Shown: positions 9,290 through 17,444, counted from the stretch's first letter. The stretch: DNA of 52,387 nt from Acidimicrobiaceae bacterium (GCA_027315005.1 DAHUZT010000008.1:1-52387), one strand, 5' to 3'. Notes: generated by a model not told the origin, from the sequence alone. Numbers and translations: made by a program.

Positions 9290-9619
9290 CGGCCTTACGA
9301 GACCATGGTGATCTTCGATACCGGCGCCGACGAGGCAGCGGTCAACGGCGTGCTCGATCGGGCGCTCGACGCACTCAGTGCCAACGGGGGCCGAACGGGT
9401 CGTGTCGAGCGCTGGGGGCGGCGCACCCTCGCCTATGAGATCCAGCACAAGCGCGAGGGCTACTACGTGGTCATCGAGTTCTCCGCAGATCCACCTGCCG
9501 TCGTCGAGATGGAGCGGGTCCTGGTGCTCGCCGACGAGGCCCTCCGTCACAAGGTGGTCCGTGTGCCCGACGAGATCGCCGGTCGCCGGGTCGCCTCCGC
9601 TTCGGACAAGGGGAGCTGA
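9287..9619 (+). CDS. rpsF: 30S ribosomal protein bS6
   Basis: Small-subunit protein binding the central domain of 16S rRNA with bS18. The 110-aa product starts (TTG)RPYETMVIFDTG and contains GRVERWGRRTLAYEIQHKREGYYVVIEF and the C-terminal ALRHKVVRVPDE, all bS6 hallmarks. TTG is selected by the Shine-Dalgarno at 9271-9280 and by the conserved start of the family (MRPYE). It heads the classic rpsF-ssb-rpsR-rplI operon; ssb begins two bases after its stop. Confidence 0.94.
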   Translation: MRPYETMVIFDTGADEAAVNGVLDRALDALSANGGRTGRVERWGRRTLAYEIQHKREGYYVVIEFSADPPAVVEMERVLVLADEALRHKVVRVPDEIAGRRVASASDKGS

Positions 9620-9621
9620 TC

Positions 9622-10095
9622 ATGGCCAACGGGAACGTCGTCACCCTCGTGGGGAACATCACCCGTGATCCGGAGCTCCGGTTCACCAACACCGGGCAGG
9701 CCACGGCCAGCTTCGGTCTGGCCGTCAATCGGCGCTGGCAGAACCGGCAGACCCAGGAGTGGGAGGAGGCGGTGTCCTTCTTCGACGTCGTGTGTTGGCG
9801 GGAGATGGCCGAGAACGCGGCCGAGAGCCTGACCCGAGGGTCGAGGGTCATCGTCACCGGGCGGCTCGACCAGCGAAGCTGGGAGACTCCAGACGGGGAC
9901 AAGCGTTCGAAGATCGAGGTGGTGGCGGACGAGATCGGTCCGAGTATCCGATGGGCCACGGCCCAGGTGACGAAGAACGAGCGGCGCGCTCCGGCAGATG
10001 GTGGGTCTGGGACCGTGCGGGGCTCCGGGCGCCAGGGTGGGGCACCTCAGGATGCCGAACCCCGAGGGTATGGATACAGCGAGGAGCCGTTCTGA
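9622..10095 (+). CDS. ssb: Single-stranded DNA-binding protein
   Basis: Binds ssDNA during replication, repair and recombination. Residues 1-105 form the OB fold ([57 protein letters not shown]). A short Gly/Arg-rich linker follows, then the acidic protein-interaction tip ending SEEPF, a variant of the usual DDIPF. At 157 aa the linker is short. The gene lies between rpsF (2-nt gap) and rpsR (TGATG overlap), the standard arrangement for the replicative SSB. Confidence 0.95.
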   Translation: MANGNVVTLVGNITRDPELRFTNTGQATASFGLAVNRRWQNRQTQEWEEAVSFFDVVCWREMAENAAESLTRGSRVIVTGRLDQRSWETPDGDKRSKIEVVADEIGPSIRWATAQVTKNERRAPADGGSGTVRGSGRQGGAPQDAEPRGYGYSEEPF

Positions 10096-10613
10096 TGGCC
10101 CGGAACAACGACCGTGGAGGAACCAGCCGCCGCGCCCCGAAGGACACCGGCCGCCGCATCAAGAAGAAGCCCTGTGCCTTGTGCAAGGACCGGGTGGAGT
10201 GGGTCGACTACAAGGACGTGACCACGCTCCGCAGGTACATGAGTGACCGGGGAAAGATCCGCGCCCGCCGGGTATCGGGGAACTGTACGCAGCATCAGCG
10301 CGACGTGGCCATAGCCATCAAGACGGCCCGCGAGCTGGCTTTGCTCCCGTACACTCAGCGCACCACGACCGAGCGTCCAGGTGGCCGAGGCGGCGGTCGC
10401 GGAAGGGACGGATTCGGGGGTCAGGGTCGGGGCCGTCGCGACGAGGAGCGCTCGTCTGGGCCATCCGCCAACAACCGCCCACGATCGACCGCCAGTCCCG
10501 AGGTGGGGTCAGCCGCGACCGCTGCGGATGCGGCGGTTTCAGTACCGGCCGCGCCGGCCGCGCCGCCCGCGGTGAGCGAGGACGAGGGGCCGGTCGGGCC
10601 GGGAGGGTCCTGA
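10095..10613 (+). CDS. rpsR: 30S ribosomal protein bS18 with long disordered C-terminal extension
   Basis: The first ~85 residues are a complete bS18: [19 protein letters not shown], then [19 protein letters not shown] and [26 protein letters not shown]; the CxxC and C-x-x-H positions correspond to the zinc-binding (C+) form. The ORF continues for about 85 more residues (to 172 aa total): first a Gly/Arg-rich part ([24 protein letters not shown]), then an Ala/Pro/acidic tail. Normal bS18 is 75-90 aa, so this tail doubles the protein. The start ATG overlaps the ssb stop by one base and rplI starts one base after the stop, so the reading frame end is consistent with operon spacing. Confidence 0.93.
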   Translation: MARNNDRGGTSRRAPKDTGRRIKKKPCALCKDRVEWVDYKDVTTLRRYMSDRGKIRARRVSGNCTQHQRDVAIAIKTARELALLPYTQRTTTERPGGRGGGRGRDGFGGQGRGRRDEERSSGPSANNRPRSTASPEVGSAATAADAAVSVPAAPAAPPAVSEDEGPVGPGGS

Positions 10614-10614
10614 G

Positions 10615-11061
10615 ATGAAGGTCCTCCTGCGCGACGACATCGACGGCGTGGGGAAACGCGGTGACATCATCGACGTGTCGCGTGGGTTCGCCCGCAATCA
10701 TCTTCTCCCTGCGGGGAAGGCCATCGCAGCTTCGCCTGGAGTGGAGAACCAGGCGGCGTCCATGCGCAGGGCCCGTGATCTGCGCGACGCGCACGACCGC
10801 GAATCGTCGGAGACCGTGGCACGGACCCTGGTGGGTACGACCATCCCGATTCCGGCTCGGGCGAAGGGTGAGCGCCTATTCGGTTCGGTGACTTCAGCCG
10901 ACATCGTTCGTCGGACGGAGGAGCTCACCGGCGCAGTAATCGATCGCCGGCACCTCCTGCTCGAGGAACCGATCAAGACGATCGGCGAGCACAGCGTCCG
11001 GGTCGAGCTGGTCGGCGACGTGGTGTTCGAGCTCACGGTGGAAGTCGTCCCCGAAGACTGA
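10615..11061 (+). CDS. rplI: 50S ribosomal protein bL9
   Basis: Large-subunit protein at the base of the L1 stalk. The 148-aa product begins MKVLLRDDIDGVGKRGDIIDVSRGFARNHLLPAGKAI, the diagnostic bL9 N-terminal domain, followed by the long connecting helix and the C-terminal domain (GERLFGSVTSADIV, IDRRHLLLEEPIKTIGEHSVRVEL). GGGAGG lies upstream, inside the end of rpsR; only one base separates the genes. It is the last gene before the 253-bp region preceding dnaB. Confidence 0.96.
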   Translation: MKVLLRDDIDGVGKRGDIIDVSRGFARNHLLPAGKAIAASPGVENQAASMRRARDLRDAHDRESSETVARTLVGTTIPIPARAKGERLFGSVTSADIVRRTEELTGAVIDRRHLLLEEPIKTIGEHSVRVELVGDVVFELTVEVVPED

Positions 11062-11141
11062 CCCTACGACCTCGTCAGGCAGATGTCTCTCGAGGTAGGC
11101 AGGGATCGGCAGGAGAGGATGCGGTTGCGCCACCACGGCCT

Positions 11142-11183
11142 CTGTCACAGCCGTAAGCGAAACTGTCACAGCCGTAAGCGAAA
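11142..11183. repeat. Perfect 21-bp tandem direct repeat (2 copies) upstream of dnaB
   Basis: Two adjacent identical 21-bp units (11142-11162 and 11163-11183, beginning CTGTCACAGCCGTAAGCGAA) in the rplI-dnaB intergenic region. A third partial copy (CTG) follows. Confidence 0.9.
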
Positions 11184-11222
11184 CTGCGGGCATGTACTTG
11201 AATGTCCGCAGCGCGGGACCGG

Positions 11223-11304
11223 TTGTCCACCCTGCGTCCACAGCACGCGGCCCCCATTTCCCCAAGAAGTTGCCCTGGCGATCCACAGGTCCGAACGGCC
11301 AGGG
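11223..11304. promoter_or_regulatory. DnaA-box-like cluster and hairpin in front of dnaB
   Basis: TTGTCCACC (11223-11231) differs in one base from the actinobacterial DnaA box TTGTCCACA; GCGTCCACA (11234-11242) and CGATCCACA (11279-11287) match 7 of 9. A 7-bp stem CCCTGGC/GCCAGGG (11273-11279, 11298-11304) ends 10 bases before the dnaB ATG. Function as DnaA sites is a hypothesis. Confidence 0.35.
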
Positions 11305-11314
11305 TTGACAGGTC

Positions 11315-12703
11315 ATGGTCCAGGCATTCGACGAAGCACGAACACGGCGGTTGACTGCTTCCGGGGGGGAAAGGGCCCTGCCGGCTGGACGCATCCCTCC
11401 CCACAACCTCGAGGCCGAGGAGTCCCTCCTGGGCGCGATGCTGCTGTCGCGCGACGCCATCGCAGCTGCGACGGAGCTCTGCAAGCCGGAGGATTTCTAC
11501 AAGTCTTCGCACGGCCACATCTTCACGGCGATCACCTCGCTGTTCTCCCGGGGGGAACCCGCTGACTGGGTGACCGTGACCGAGGAGCTACGGCGCCGCG
11601 GGCTCCTCGAGACGATCGGTGATCCGTCCGTCTTCGTCTCCCTCCAGGCCAACACACCGTCGATCGGCAACGCCGATCACTACGCGAGGATCATCGAGGA
11701 ACATGCTCTACTGCGCCGTCTCCTCGGCGCGGCCGGCGAGATCACCGAGCTCGGTTACAGCGTTCCAGAGAACGTGAGCGCGGTCCTCGATCGGGCGGAG
11801 AGCCTCGTCTTCGACGTCGCCCAGCGTCGCGTCGTCGATTCGCTCAACTCACTCCATGATCTGCTGGGCAAAGGCCTCGATCATCTCCAGCGCCTCTACG
11901 ACCAGGGTGCCACCATCACCGGATTGGCCACCGGTTACACCGATCTCGACGAGATGTTGTCGGGGCTCCAACCCTCCAACCTCGTTGTCGTCGGTGCCCG
12001 TCCGGCCATGGGGAAGAGCTCCTTCGCTCTGGGCATGGTCGCTCATGCCGGCATCAGGCTCGGGGTGCCGACGCTTCTCTTCTCTCTCGAGATGAGCCAC
12101 ATGGAGCTCACCCAACGGCTACTCGGCGCCGAGTCCCGGGTGGACGCCGACCGGATGCGCACCGGCCATCTCCGGGAGGCGGACTGGACCAAGGTCGGCA
12201 ACGCCATCAGTCGGATGAGCGACGCTCCGATCTTCATCGACGACAATGCCAATCTCACCATCATGGACATTCGGGCCCGGGCCCGCCGTCTGAAGAGCCG
12301 CGAAGGCCTCGGCCTGGTAGTCGTCGACTATCTCCAGCTGATGACCGGCCGACACCACGCGGAGAACCGGCAGGTCGAAGTGTCGGAGATCAGCCGCGGC
12401 CTCAAGATCCTCGCCCGTGAGCTGGAAGTTCCCGTGGTCGCGCTCTCCCAGCTGTCCCGTGGTCTGGAGATGCGCCAGGACAAGCGCCCGATGCTGGCCG
12501 ACCTGCGCGAGTCGGGGTCCATCGAGCAGGACGCCGACGTGGTCCTGTTCATCTACCGCGATGAGCTCTACAACCCGGACTCGGCCGAGAACCAGGGGAC
12601 GGCGGAGATCATCGTGGCCAAGCATCGCAACGGACCGACCGGCGTCCAACGACTGGCCTTCATCGGCCACCACACCCGATTCGACAACATGGCCAGGGTC
12701 TGA
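11315..12703 (+). CDS. dnaB: Replicative DNA helicase DnaB
   Basis: Hexameric 5'-3' helicase of the replication fork. The 462-aa product has the N-terminal primase-interacting domain (PPHNLEAEESLLGAMLLS, about residues 28-45), a linker, and the RecA-like motor: Walker A GARPAMGKSSFALG (about 227-240), FSLEMSHMELTQRLL, Walker B VVVDYLQLMTG (about 333-343), LSQLSRGLEMRQDKRPMLADLRESGSIEQDAD and the arginine-finger region at the end. There is no intein, unlike the mycobacterial gene. ATG 11315 has no strong Shine-Dalgarno; the family start lies close to it. Location after the rpsF-rplI operon is conserved in actinobacteria. Confidence 0.96.
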   Translation: MVQAFDEARTRRLTASGGERALPAGRIPPHNLEAEESLLGAMLLSRDAIAAATELCKPEDFYKSSHGHIFTAITSLFSRGEPADWVTVTEELRRRGLLETIGDPSVFVSLQANTPSIGNADHYARIIEEHALLRRLLGAAGEITELGYSVPENVSAVLDRAESLVFDVAQRRVVDSLNSLHDLLGKGLDHLQRLYDQGATITGLATGYTDLDEMLSGLQPSNLVVVGARPAMGKSSFALGMVAHAGIRLGVPTLLFSLEMSHMELTQRLLGAESRVDADRMRTGHLREADWTKVGNAISRMSDAPIFIDDNANLTIMDIRARARRLKSREGLGLVVVDYLQLMTGRHHAENRQVEVSEISRGLKILARELEVPVVALSQLSRGLEMRQDKRPMLADLRESGSIEQDADVVLFIYRDELYNPDSAENQGTAEIIVAKHRNGPTGVQRLAFIGHHTRFDNMARV

Positions 12704-12806
12704 CCGGGTCGGCCTTCGCACAGCAGAACCAGCTGGAGAAAGGTCTGGGCGTGTGCTGGTGGGGAGAGGACATGGGTCGATGGCGTCCCTCCGAGTGGGC
12801 GAGCCG

Positions 12807-13601
12807 TCATTCCTCTCTGGCAAGTTGACGGTCGAGGAAGTTGAGCACCTCTTCGAGCGCCGCCCGGGTTGGCGTACCTGGGCGGTCGTCGAGGTGCTCG
12901 GTGAGCACGGAGTGGGCGCCGGAGCGATGGCCGTAGGGATTGCCCGAGGAAGAGTCGATCTCTATCCCGATGAAGGCCTCACCCAGCGCCCTGCGCAATT
13001 CGGCGAACCGCTCTGGAGGGCTCAGCCTGTCGCCGGAGAACCGGAGACCGAGAACGCAGGCTCCGGCAGCGGCGCGCGCCTTCACCCGTTCGAGGTCCTG
13101 TTCGGACAGACCGAGGTCTCGCCGCCGTCGCCGGGAGATGCCGATCGGAAGGCTCGGTTGGCTGAGCACCGGCGCCGCCACCGCATCCTCCACCATCATC
13201 CCGAGCGCGAACCCTCCCGTGAAGCACATGCCGACCGCCCCGACTCCGCGGCCCCCGCACCGGGCGTGTTCCTCGTTGGCGAGCGCCCGAAGCCAACCCA
13301 CGATCGGGCTGGTGCGTCCCAGGGCCAACACGGTGAACTCCTTGGCGATGCAGGCCCGGGCGAACGACGATGCGGCATAGCCCGGGCTGACGGCTCTGCC
13401 GTCCTCACCGAACAGGTGGGGGAGGACCGCGGTGAAGCCGCGGGCAGCAACCCGCTCGCCGAAAGCGGTCACCGCCGGGGTGATCCCGGGGATCTCGGAG
13501 AGGACGATGACCGCCGGACCCGATCCGGCCCGCAACAGCGAACGGGTCTCACCCCCCGAGGTGAAGGTGTCCGAGGCGAACCCGTCGAGGGGGTCTGGCA
13601 T
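12807..13601 (-). CDS. Dienelactone hydrolase family protein
   Basis: Cytoplasmic alpha/beta hydrolase of 264 aa. The nucleophile elbow is GMCFTGG with Cys126, the Cys typical of dienelactone hydrolases; an N-terminal VIVLSEIPGITP segment contributes the oxyanion region. The C-terminal half (residues 155-200) carries an Arg-rich stretch. The substrate cannot be told from sequence; relatives hydrolyse dienelactones in aromatic catabolism, or other small esters. Last gene of a minus-strand run: the EEP phosphodiesterase gene ends 10 bases before its ATG, suggesting co-transcription. It converges on dnaB across 103 bp without an obvious strong terminator. Confidence 0.85.
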   Translation of the reverse strand: MPDPLDGFASDTFTSGGETRSLLRAGSGPAVIVLSEIPGITPAVTAFGERVAARGFTAVLPHLFGEDGRAVSPGYAASSFARACIAKEFTVLALGRTSPIVGWLRALANEEHARCGGRGVGAVGMCFTGGFALGMMVEDAVAAPVLSQPSLPIGISRRRRRDLGLSEQDLERVKARAAAGACVLGLRFSGDRLSPPERFAELRRALGEAFIGIEIDSSSGNPYGHRSGAHSVLTEHLDDRPGTPTRAALEEVLNFLDRQLAREE

Positions 13602-13611
13602 CGCAGAGAGG

Positions 13612-14463
13612 CTATCTCCTGATCCGGGATTCCAGTACTGGATCCGAGGTGGCGAGTGAAACGGTGGCCACCGCTGGGCGGTGATCGGAACCGGCAGCTT
13701 CGGAGATCCGCGAGTTCAGCACGGCGACCGGTCGGGTGACGAGGATGTGGTCGAGCTGGCTGTGGGGACGGTGCGCCGGCCAACTCCGACCCTTCACCGC
13801 CCGGCGCCACCCGCGCAGATACGAGGTTGTGGGCGGGCCCCAGAGGTTCATGTCGCCGGCGAGGAGAGCAGGTGTGGTCGCAGGGGGAAGCTTCTCGGAC
13901 AGGACTCGGTATTGGGCGTGCGAACCGTGGGTGATGTGGGACATGTGGGTGCCGCACACGACGAGGTCCCCTCCGACCATCGGGACCGTGGCCCGAACGA
14001 CCACCCGGCGGGCAGGATCGCGCCGGAGCTGCCCCAGCGGTGTGACGGCAACCTCCCCGAAGGGCACGCGAGCCAACATGGCAACACCCCAGCTGCCTCG
14101 GACTGCCCGGCCGCGATGGGTAGTCGCCTCGTCTGGACGATGCTCGCCGTCGAGGAGGAGTGCCTTGCCGACCCGGCTGAACAGCGGACCCCAGGAGCGG
14201 GTCTCGGTGGGAGGCGGAGCCAGGAGCAGGCCTCGGGCGAGGGTGCACTCGGCCACCAACTGGTAGCCGAGCCGTTCGGCAATTCGGCCGGCCGTGCTCG
14301 GTGCGCCTCCGTCGGGGGTCCACGACTCCTGGAGGATGATCACGTCCGCCCCGAGTGAACTGCACGGAGAGACGACGTCGAAGGGCCGTCCCCACCCGTC
14401 GACCCCGGCGTGGATGTTGAACGTGGCCAGGGTCAAAGAGTCCGGACGTCTTTCGTAGCTCAC
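13612..14463 (-). CDS. Endonuclease/exonuclease/phosphatase (EEP) family hydrolase
   Basis: Metal-dependent phosphodiesterase fold of 283 aa. Visible catalytic motifs are TFNIHAG (Asn, about residue 15), LQESW (metal-binding Glu), a GTHMSH stretch, GDMNLWGPP (Asp/Asn) and the final GSDHRPAVA (Asp-His pair). The substrate (nucleic acid, phospholipid or inositol phosphate) is not predictable. GTG 14463 is chosen because it overlaps the stop of the preceding reading frame as GTGA; the ORF can be read further upstream but that sequence is the end of the acetyl-CoA hydrolase pseudogene. No signal peptide is seen. Confidence 0.85.
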   Translation of the reverse strand: MSYERRPDSLTLATFNIHAGVDGWGRPFDVVSPCSSLGADVIILQESWTPDGGAPSTAGRIAERLGYQLVAECTLARGLLLAPPPTETRSWGPLFSRVGKALLLDGEHRPDEATTHRGRAVRGSWGVAMLARVPFGEVAVTPLGQLRRDPARRVVVRATVPMVGGDLVVCGTHMSHITHGSHAQYRVLSEKLPPATTPALLAGDMNLWGPPTTSYLRGWRRAVKGRSWPAHRPHSQLDHILVTRPVAVLNSRISEAAGSDHRPAVATVSLATSDPVLESRIRR

Positions 14464-14984
14464 CGGATCAGGCCGAGCCGAGTGGCGGCTTCGGCAAGTT
14501 CGGGGCGCAGGTCGGGACAGGCCAGCTCCCCAGGGCACCCGCCCCGGCACCGACGGTGAACCCGGTCGAATCGGCGCTGCCGTGTTCGGCGATCACGGTG
14601 CCGGTGTGATGACGAGGGGTGGATACGACCGAGCCTTCGGGCAGCGCTGGAACGATGCGTGATCGGACGGTTCCCGGGTGGGCATCACTCGGGGCGCGAA
14701 GCGGCGTGGGACGGGGCGAACTGGCGGGACCCACCCGGAACGAGCTCGATGTCCACCCCCTGGGCCCGGAACATGCGCTCGGTCGGGCCAAAGAAGCCGC
14801 ACCGGTGGCGCACGCCACGGTGGAGGAGGACATCGTGGGCAGCGACGACGAGGTTCTCCCAGGCGCGATGGGTGCCGAGGGGGGGAGGGACATCGGGGCT
14901 GCCCGGCCCGACACCGGAACCGAGGGTGTCGGGCCTCCAGACGAGAGCGGTGGTTTCCTGCGGCGGCAGTCGGACGGGAGTCAT
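14460..14984 (-). pseudogene. Broken acetyl-CoA hydrolase/transferase gene (two frameshifts, internal deletion)
   Basis: Only the two ends of a roughly 430-aa acetyl-CoA hydrolase/transferase-type protein remain. The N-terminal part (ATG 14984) reads DTLGSGVGPGSP, then CGFFGPTERMFRAQGVDIELVPGG and RQFAP. After a C-run at about 14712-14719 the frame must move by one base to continue as PRRFAPRVM. About 250 codons are missing, after which a third frame gives SRIVPALPEGSVVSTPRHHT and VIAEHGSAD, the conserved C-terminal region. One missing G in the run at about 14528-14531 then restores ALGELACPDLRPELAEAA and a stop at 14460 that overlaps the next gene's GTG. The match to the family is from recognised motifs, not a search; an assembly collapse is the alternative. 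Confidence 0.7.
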
Positions 14985-15146
14985 GGGGACAGTGTGACAG
15001 CTGGACGATTTCGCGAGGGAAGCCCGGCGGGCGATTCTGCTCTACTTCAGGTCGGGTACGGTTCCGAATGGGTCGACACGACCCCACCGGCCGAGATGCC
15101 GGTACGGGGGCCGGCGACGAGTACCGAAGAAGGAGCGAGGACGGGA
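14985..15146. promoter_or_regulatory. Divergent intergenic region
   Basis: Separates the acetyl-CoA hydrolase remnant (minus) from the alpha/beta hydrolase gene (plus). An AAGGAG ribosome-binding site lies at 15130-15135; I see no clear promoter or operator. Confidence 0.3.
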
Positions 15147-16085
15147 ATGACCGACACCCCCGAGGGCCACCCGGTCGACCCGGTTCCCGGTGCCTATGAC
15201 GAGTTCGCCTTCTTCGCCGAGAACGCCGAGGAGGCGGGGCTACCATATGCCGGCCCGCCGACCGTGCGACGGGAGACGGTCGAGGTGCAGCCCGGCCGGC
15301 GGATGAGTGCCCTTGTATGGGGCGAGCGTCCACCTGAGCTTGTCCTCGTGCACGGGGGAGGCCAGAACGCGCACACCTGGGACACGGTGGCACTGGCGAT
15401 GGGCCGGCCGTTGATCGCCGTCGACCTGCCCGGACACGGGCATTCCGACTGGCCCGGGGACGCCCGGGCCCTCGATCCCCGGGCGATGGCAGCCGACCTG
15501 TCCCGGGTCGTCGCGGTGCTTGCTCCTCGCTCTCTGATGGTGGTGGGAATGTCTCTTGGCGGCATGACCGCGATCGCCCTGGCCGCCGTCCACCCCGAAC
15601 AGGTGGCGCGCCTTGCCCTGGTCGACATCACCCCGGGAGTCACCCGCGAGAAGAGCTCGGACATCGCCGCGTTTCTGGCCGGGCCCGAGTCCTTCGCCTC
15701 CTTCGACGAGATCCTCGAACGCACCGTCCGGTTCAACCCAACCCGATCGCGATCGTCGTTGCGGCGCGGTGTCCTACACAACGCCGTGCAACGGGAAGAC
15801 GGCACCTGGACCTGGCGCCACCAGCTCGGGAGACCTGCGGGCACAGGCAGCCTCCCCGTCGGCTCGCTCGATTTCGGGCGGCTGTGGGACGACCTCGGGG
15901 GGATCGGTTTGCCGGTGCTGCTGGTCCGAGGCTCGCTGTCTCCGGTCGTGGATGACGCCGACGAGGCCGAGTTCCGCAACCGGCGGCCGGGCGACAGAGT
16001 CGTCACCGTCGAAGGCGCGGGGCACAGCATCCAGGGCGACCGGCCGATCGAGCTCGCGCGGATCCTCGAGGGCTTCTTGGGGTAG
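15147..16085 (+). CDS. Alpha/beta hydrolase
   Basis: 312-aa alpha/beta-fold esterase-like protein. Motifs in order: oxyanion loop VHGGGQNAHTW (residues 68-78), DLPGHGHSDWP (about 93-103), nucleophile elbow GMSLGGM with Ser136, an acidic residue after the strand LLVRGSLSPVV (Asp about 268), and catalytic His in GAGHSIQGDRP near residue 296. Thus all triad members are present. A 50-residue N-terminal extension (GAYDEFAFFAENAEEAGL) precedes the fold. The substrate is unknown. ATG 15147 follows AAGGAGCGAGG at normal distance; the much longer open frame upstream is antisense to the pseudogene and is not used. Confidence 0.88.
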   Translation: MTDTPEGHPVDPVPGAYDEFAFFAENAEEAGLPYAGPPTVRRETVEVQPGRRMSALVWGERPPELVLVHGGGQNAHTWDTVALAMGRPLIAVDLPGHGHSDWPGDARALDPRAMAADLSRVVAVLAPRSLMVVGMSLGGMTAIALAAVHPEQVARLALVDITPGVTREKSSDIAAFLAGPESFASFDEILERTVRFNPTRSRSSLRRGVLHNAVQREDGTWTWRHQLGRPAGTGSLPVGSLDFGRLWDDLGGIGLPVLLVRGSLSPVVDDADEAEFRNRRPGDRVVTVEGAGHSIQGDRPIELARILEGFLG

Positions 16086-16250
16086 CACCCGGACCACCTG
16101 GTCGCAGCACCAGGTGCCCGCGGATGTCTGACGACAGGGGAGCCTGCGAACCTCCTGGCGGCCGCCGCGTCGTATCTACGGATGGCCACCGGGTGGAGAA
16201 GTCAGGCGCGGCCGAGAAGTTCACCCGATGGCGCAGCCTTTTGGTGTGAC

Positions 16251-16283
16251 GTTAACCCGCCGTTGGACAGCCGTTCACCTGCG
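16251..16283 (+). promoter_or_regulatory. PHO box upstream of the pst operon
   Basis: Three consecutive 11-bp direct-repeat units begin at 16251 (GTTAACC), 16262 (GTTGGAC) and 16273 (GTTCACC). The exact 11-bp phasing and the GTTCACC core match the PhoP-binding PHO box of Streptomyces and other actinobacteria. It ends about 120 bp before the pstB start. An extra out-of-phase GTTCACC lies at 16219. It predicts phosphate-starvation control of pstBSCA. Confidence 0.75.
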
Positions 16284-16406
16284 TTGGTTACGTTGGCTCC
16301 GAGCGAGCGGAGAACGTGGAGCGCCGAATCCCAGTAGTCGATGACCACCCGATCAGCGGTCGTCCGGCTGACGGGGGAGGCCAAGCAATGGAGGGAACGC
16401 AACCAA

Positions 16407-17282
16407 GTGGAGAACGAGTACGGAGCGGAACCAGGCAGATCGGTGGAGCATGCAGCACCTCCGGAGGTGACCCTGGCCAACCTGGAGGACCCGCTGCTCG
16501 AGACGATGGATCCCGAGAGCGGACGCCCCAAGCACGTGATTGAGTGTCGCGGTCTGTCCCTTTCCTTCGGGCAGAGCCGCATCCTCTCCGAGGTGAGCGT
16601 GAAGTTCCAGAGAGGGACAATCACCGCGCTCATCGGACCGACCGGATCGGGCAAGTCGACGTTTCTCCGCACCCTCAACCGGATGAACGACAAGGTCCGA
16701 GACTTCCACCACGAAGGAGCTGTCCACCTGAACGGGGACGACATCTGGTCGTCCGCACAGAACCTGCTCAGCCTGCGCCGGCGGGTCGGGATGCTCTTTC
16801 AGCGACCCAACCCGTTTCCGATGTCCATCAAGGACAATGTGGTGGCAGGGGTGAAGGCACACCGTATCGCCAAGGGGAAGCAACTCGACGTGGTGGCCGA
16901 GCAGCGTCTCATTGAGGTCGGGCTTTGGGAAGCGGTCAGGGACCGATTGGACGACTCGCCGTTCCGCCTCTCGGGCGGACAGCAGCAGCTCCTCTGCCTG
17001 GCACGTGCCCTGGCCACCGGTCCCGAGGTCCTACTGCTCGACGAGCCCACTTCGGCTCTGGACCCGGTCTCCACCGAATTCGTCGAGGCCCTGCTCCGAG
17101 GACTGGCCCCTGCTCTCTCGATGGTGGTGGTCACCCACAACTTGGGCCAGGCCCGACGGATCTCCCACAACACGATGTTCCTCTACGGCGGGCGGCTGGT
17201 CGAGCACGGGCCCACCGCTTCCCTGTTCGAGCACCCCTTCGATCCGCAGACCGAACGCTACGTCTCGGGCCGAATGGGGTGA
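16407..17282 (+). CDS. pstB: Phosphate ABC transporter ATP-binding protein
   Basis: ATPase of the high-affinity phosphate importer. In the 291-aa product: Walker A GPTGSGKST (residues 77-85), Q-loop MLFQRPNPFPMS, a form diagnostic of PstB, signature LSGGQQQLLCLARAL (about 189-203), Walker B LLLDEPTSALDP (about 210-221) and H-loop VVTHN. GTG 16407 is preferred (GGAGGG 11 bases upstream); ATG 16341 would add 22 residues but has no ribosome-binding site. Either way there is an extra ~45-residue N-terminus over the usual 250-260 aa. The gene stands first in the operon, 162 bp before pstS, instead of last, and no phoU is present. Confidence 0.92.
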   Translation: MENEYGAEPGRSVEHAAPPEVTLANLEDPLLETMDPESGRPKHVIECRGLSLSFGQSRILSEVSVKFQRGTITALIGPTGSGKSTFLRTLNRMNDKVRDFHHEGAVHLNGDDIWSSAQNLLSLRRRVGMLFQRPNPFPMSIKDNVVAGVKAHRIAKGKQLDVVAEQRLIEVGLWEAVRDRLDDSPFRLSGGQQQLLCLARALATGPEVLLLDEPTSALDPVSTEFVEALLRGLAPALSMVVVTHNLGQARRISHNTMFLYGGRLVEHGPTASLFEHPFDPQTERYVSGRMG

Positions 17283-17285
17283 TCA

Positions 17286-17314
17286 GAGCCGATCACGTGT
17301 GTCGGCATCGGCTC
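17286..17314 (+). other. Stem-loop between pstB and pstS
   Basis: Perfect 8-bp arms GAGCCGAT (17286-17293) and ATCGGCTC (17307-17314) with a 13-nt loop, four bases after the pstB stop. It may attenuate or process the transcript and allow separate pstS levels; no T-run follows. Confidence 0.5.
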
Positions 17315-17444
17315 GTACCTCTTCGGGGGACGAGGCACCGACCGATGGGAACGAGCATCCGGACGACCGCCTTGCACCCCCACGGTCCGTTTCACCATGC
17401 AGCAATCACACCAACCAAGCAACACGACCAAGGAGGAAGTACCT

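Noticed and set aside
14468-14914. 148-aa minus-strand open frame taken as one gene
   Set aside because: Its N-terminal half is random Ser/Pro-rich sequence; only the C-terminal stretch matches a family, and that belongs to the frameshifted acetyl-CoA hydrolase remnant.
16219-16225. Additional GTTCACC before the PHO box
   Set aside because: Matches the core, but it is not in the 11-bp phase of the three good units, so it is not counted as part of the box.
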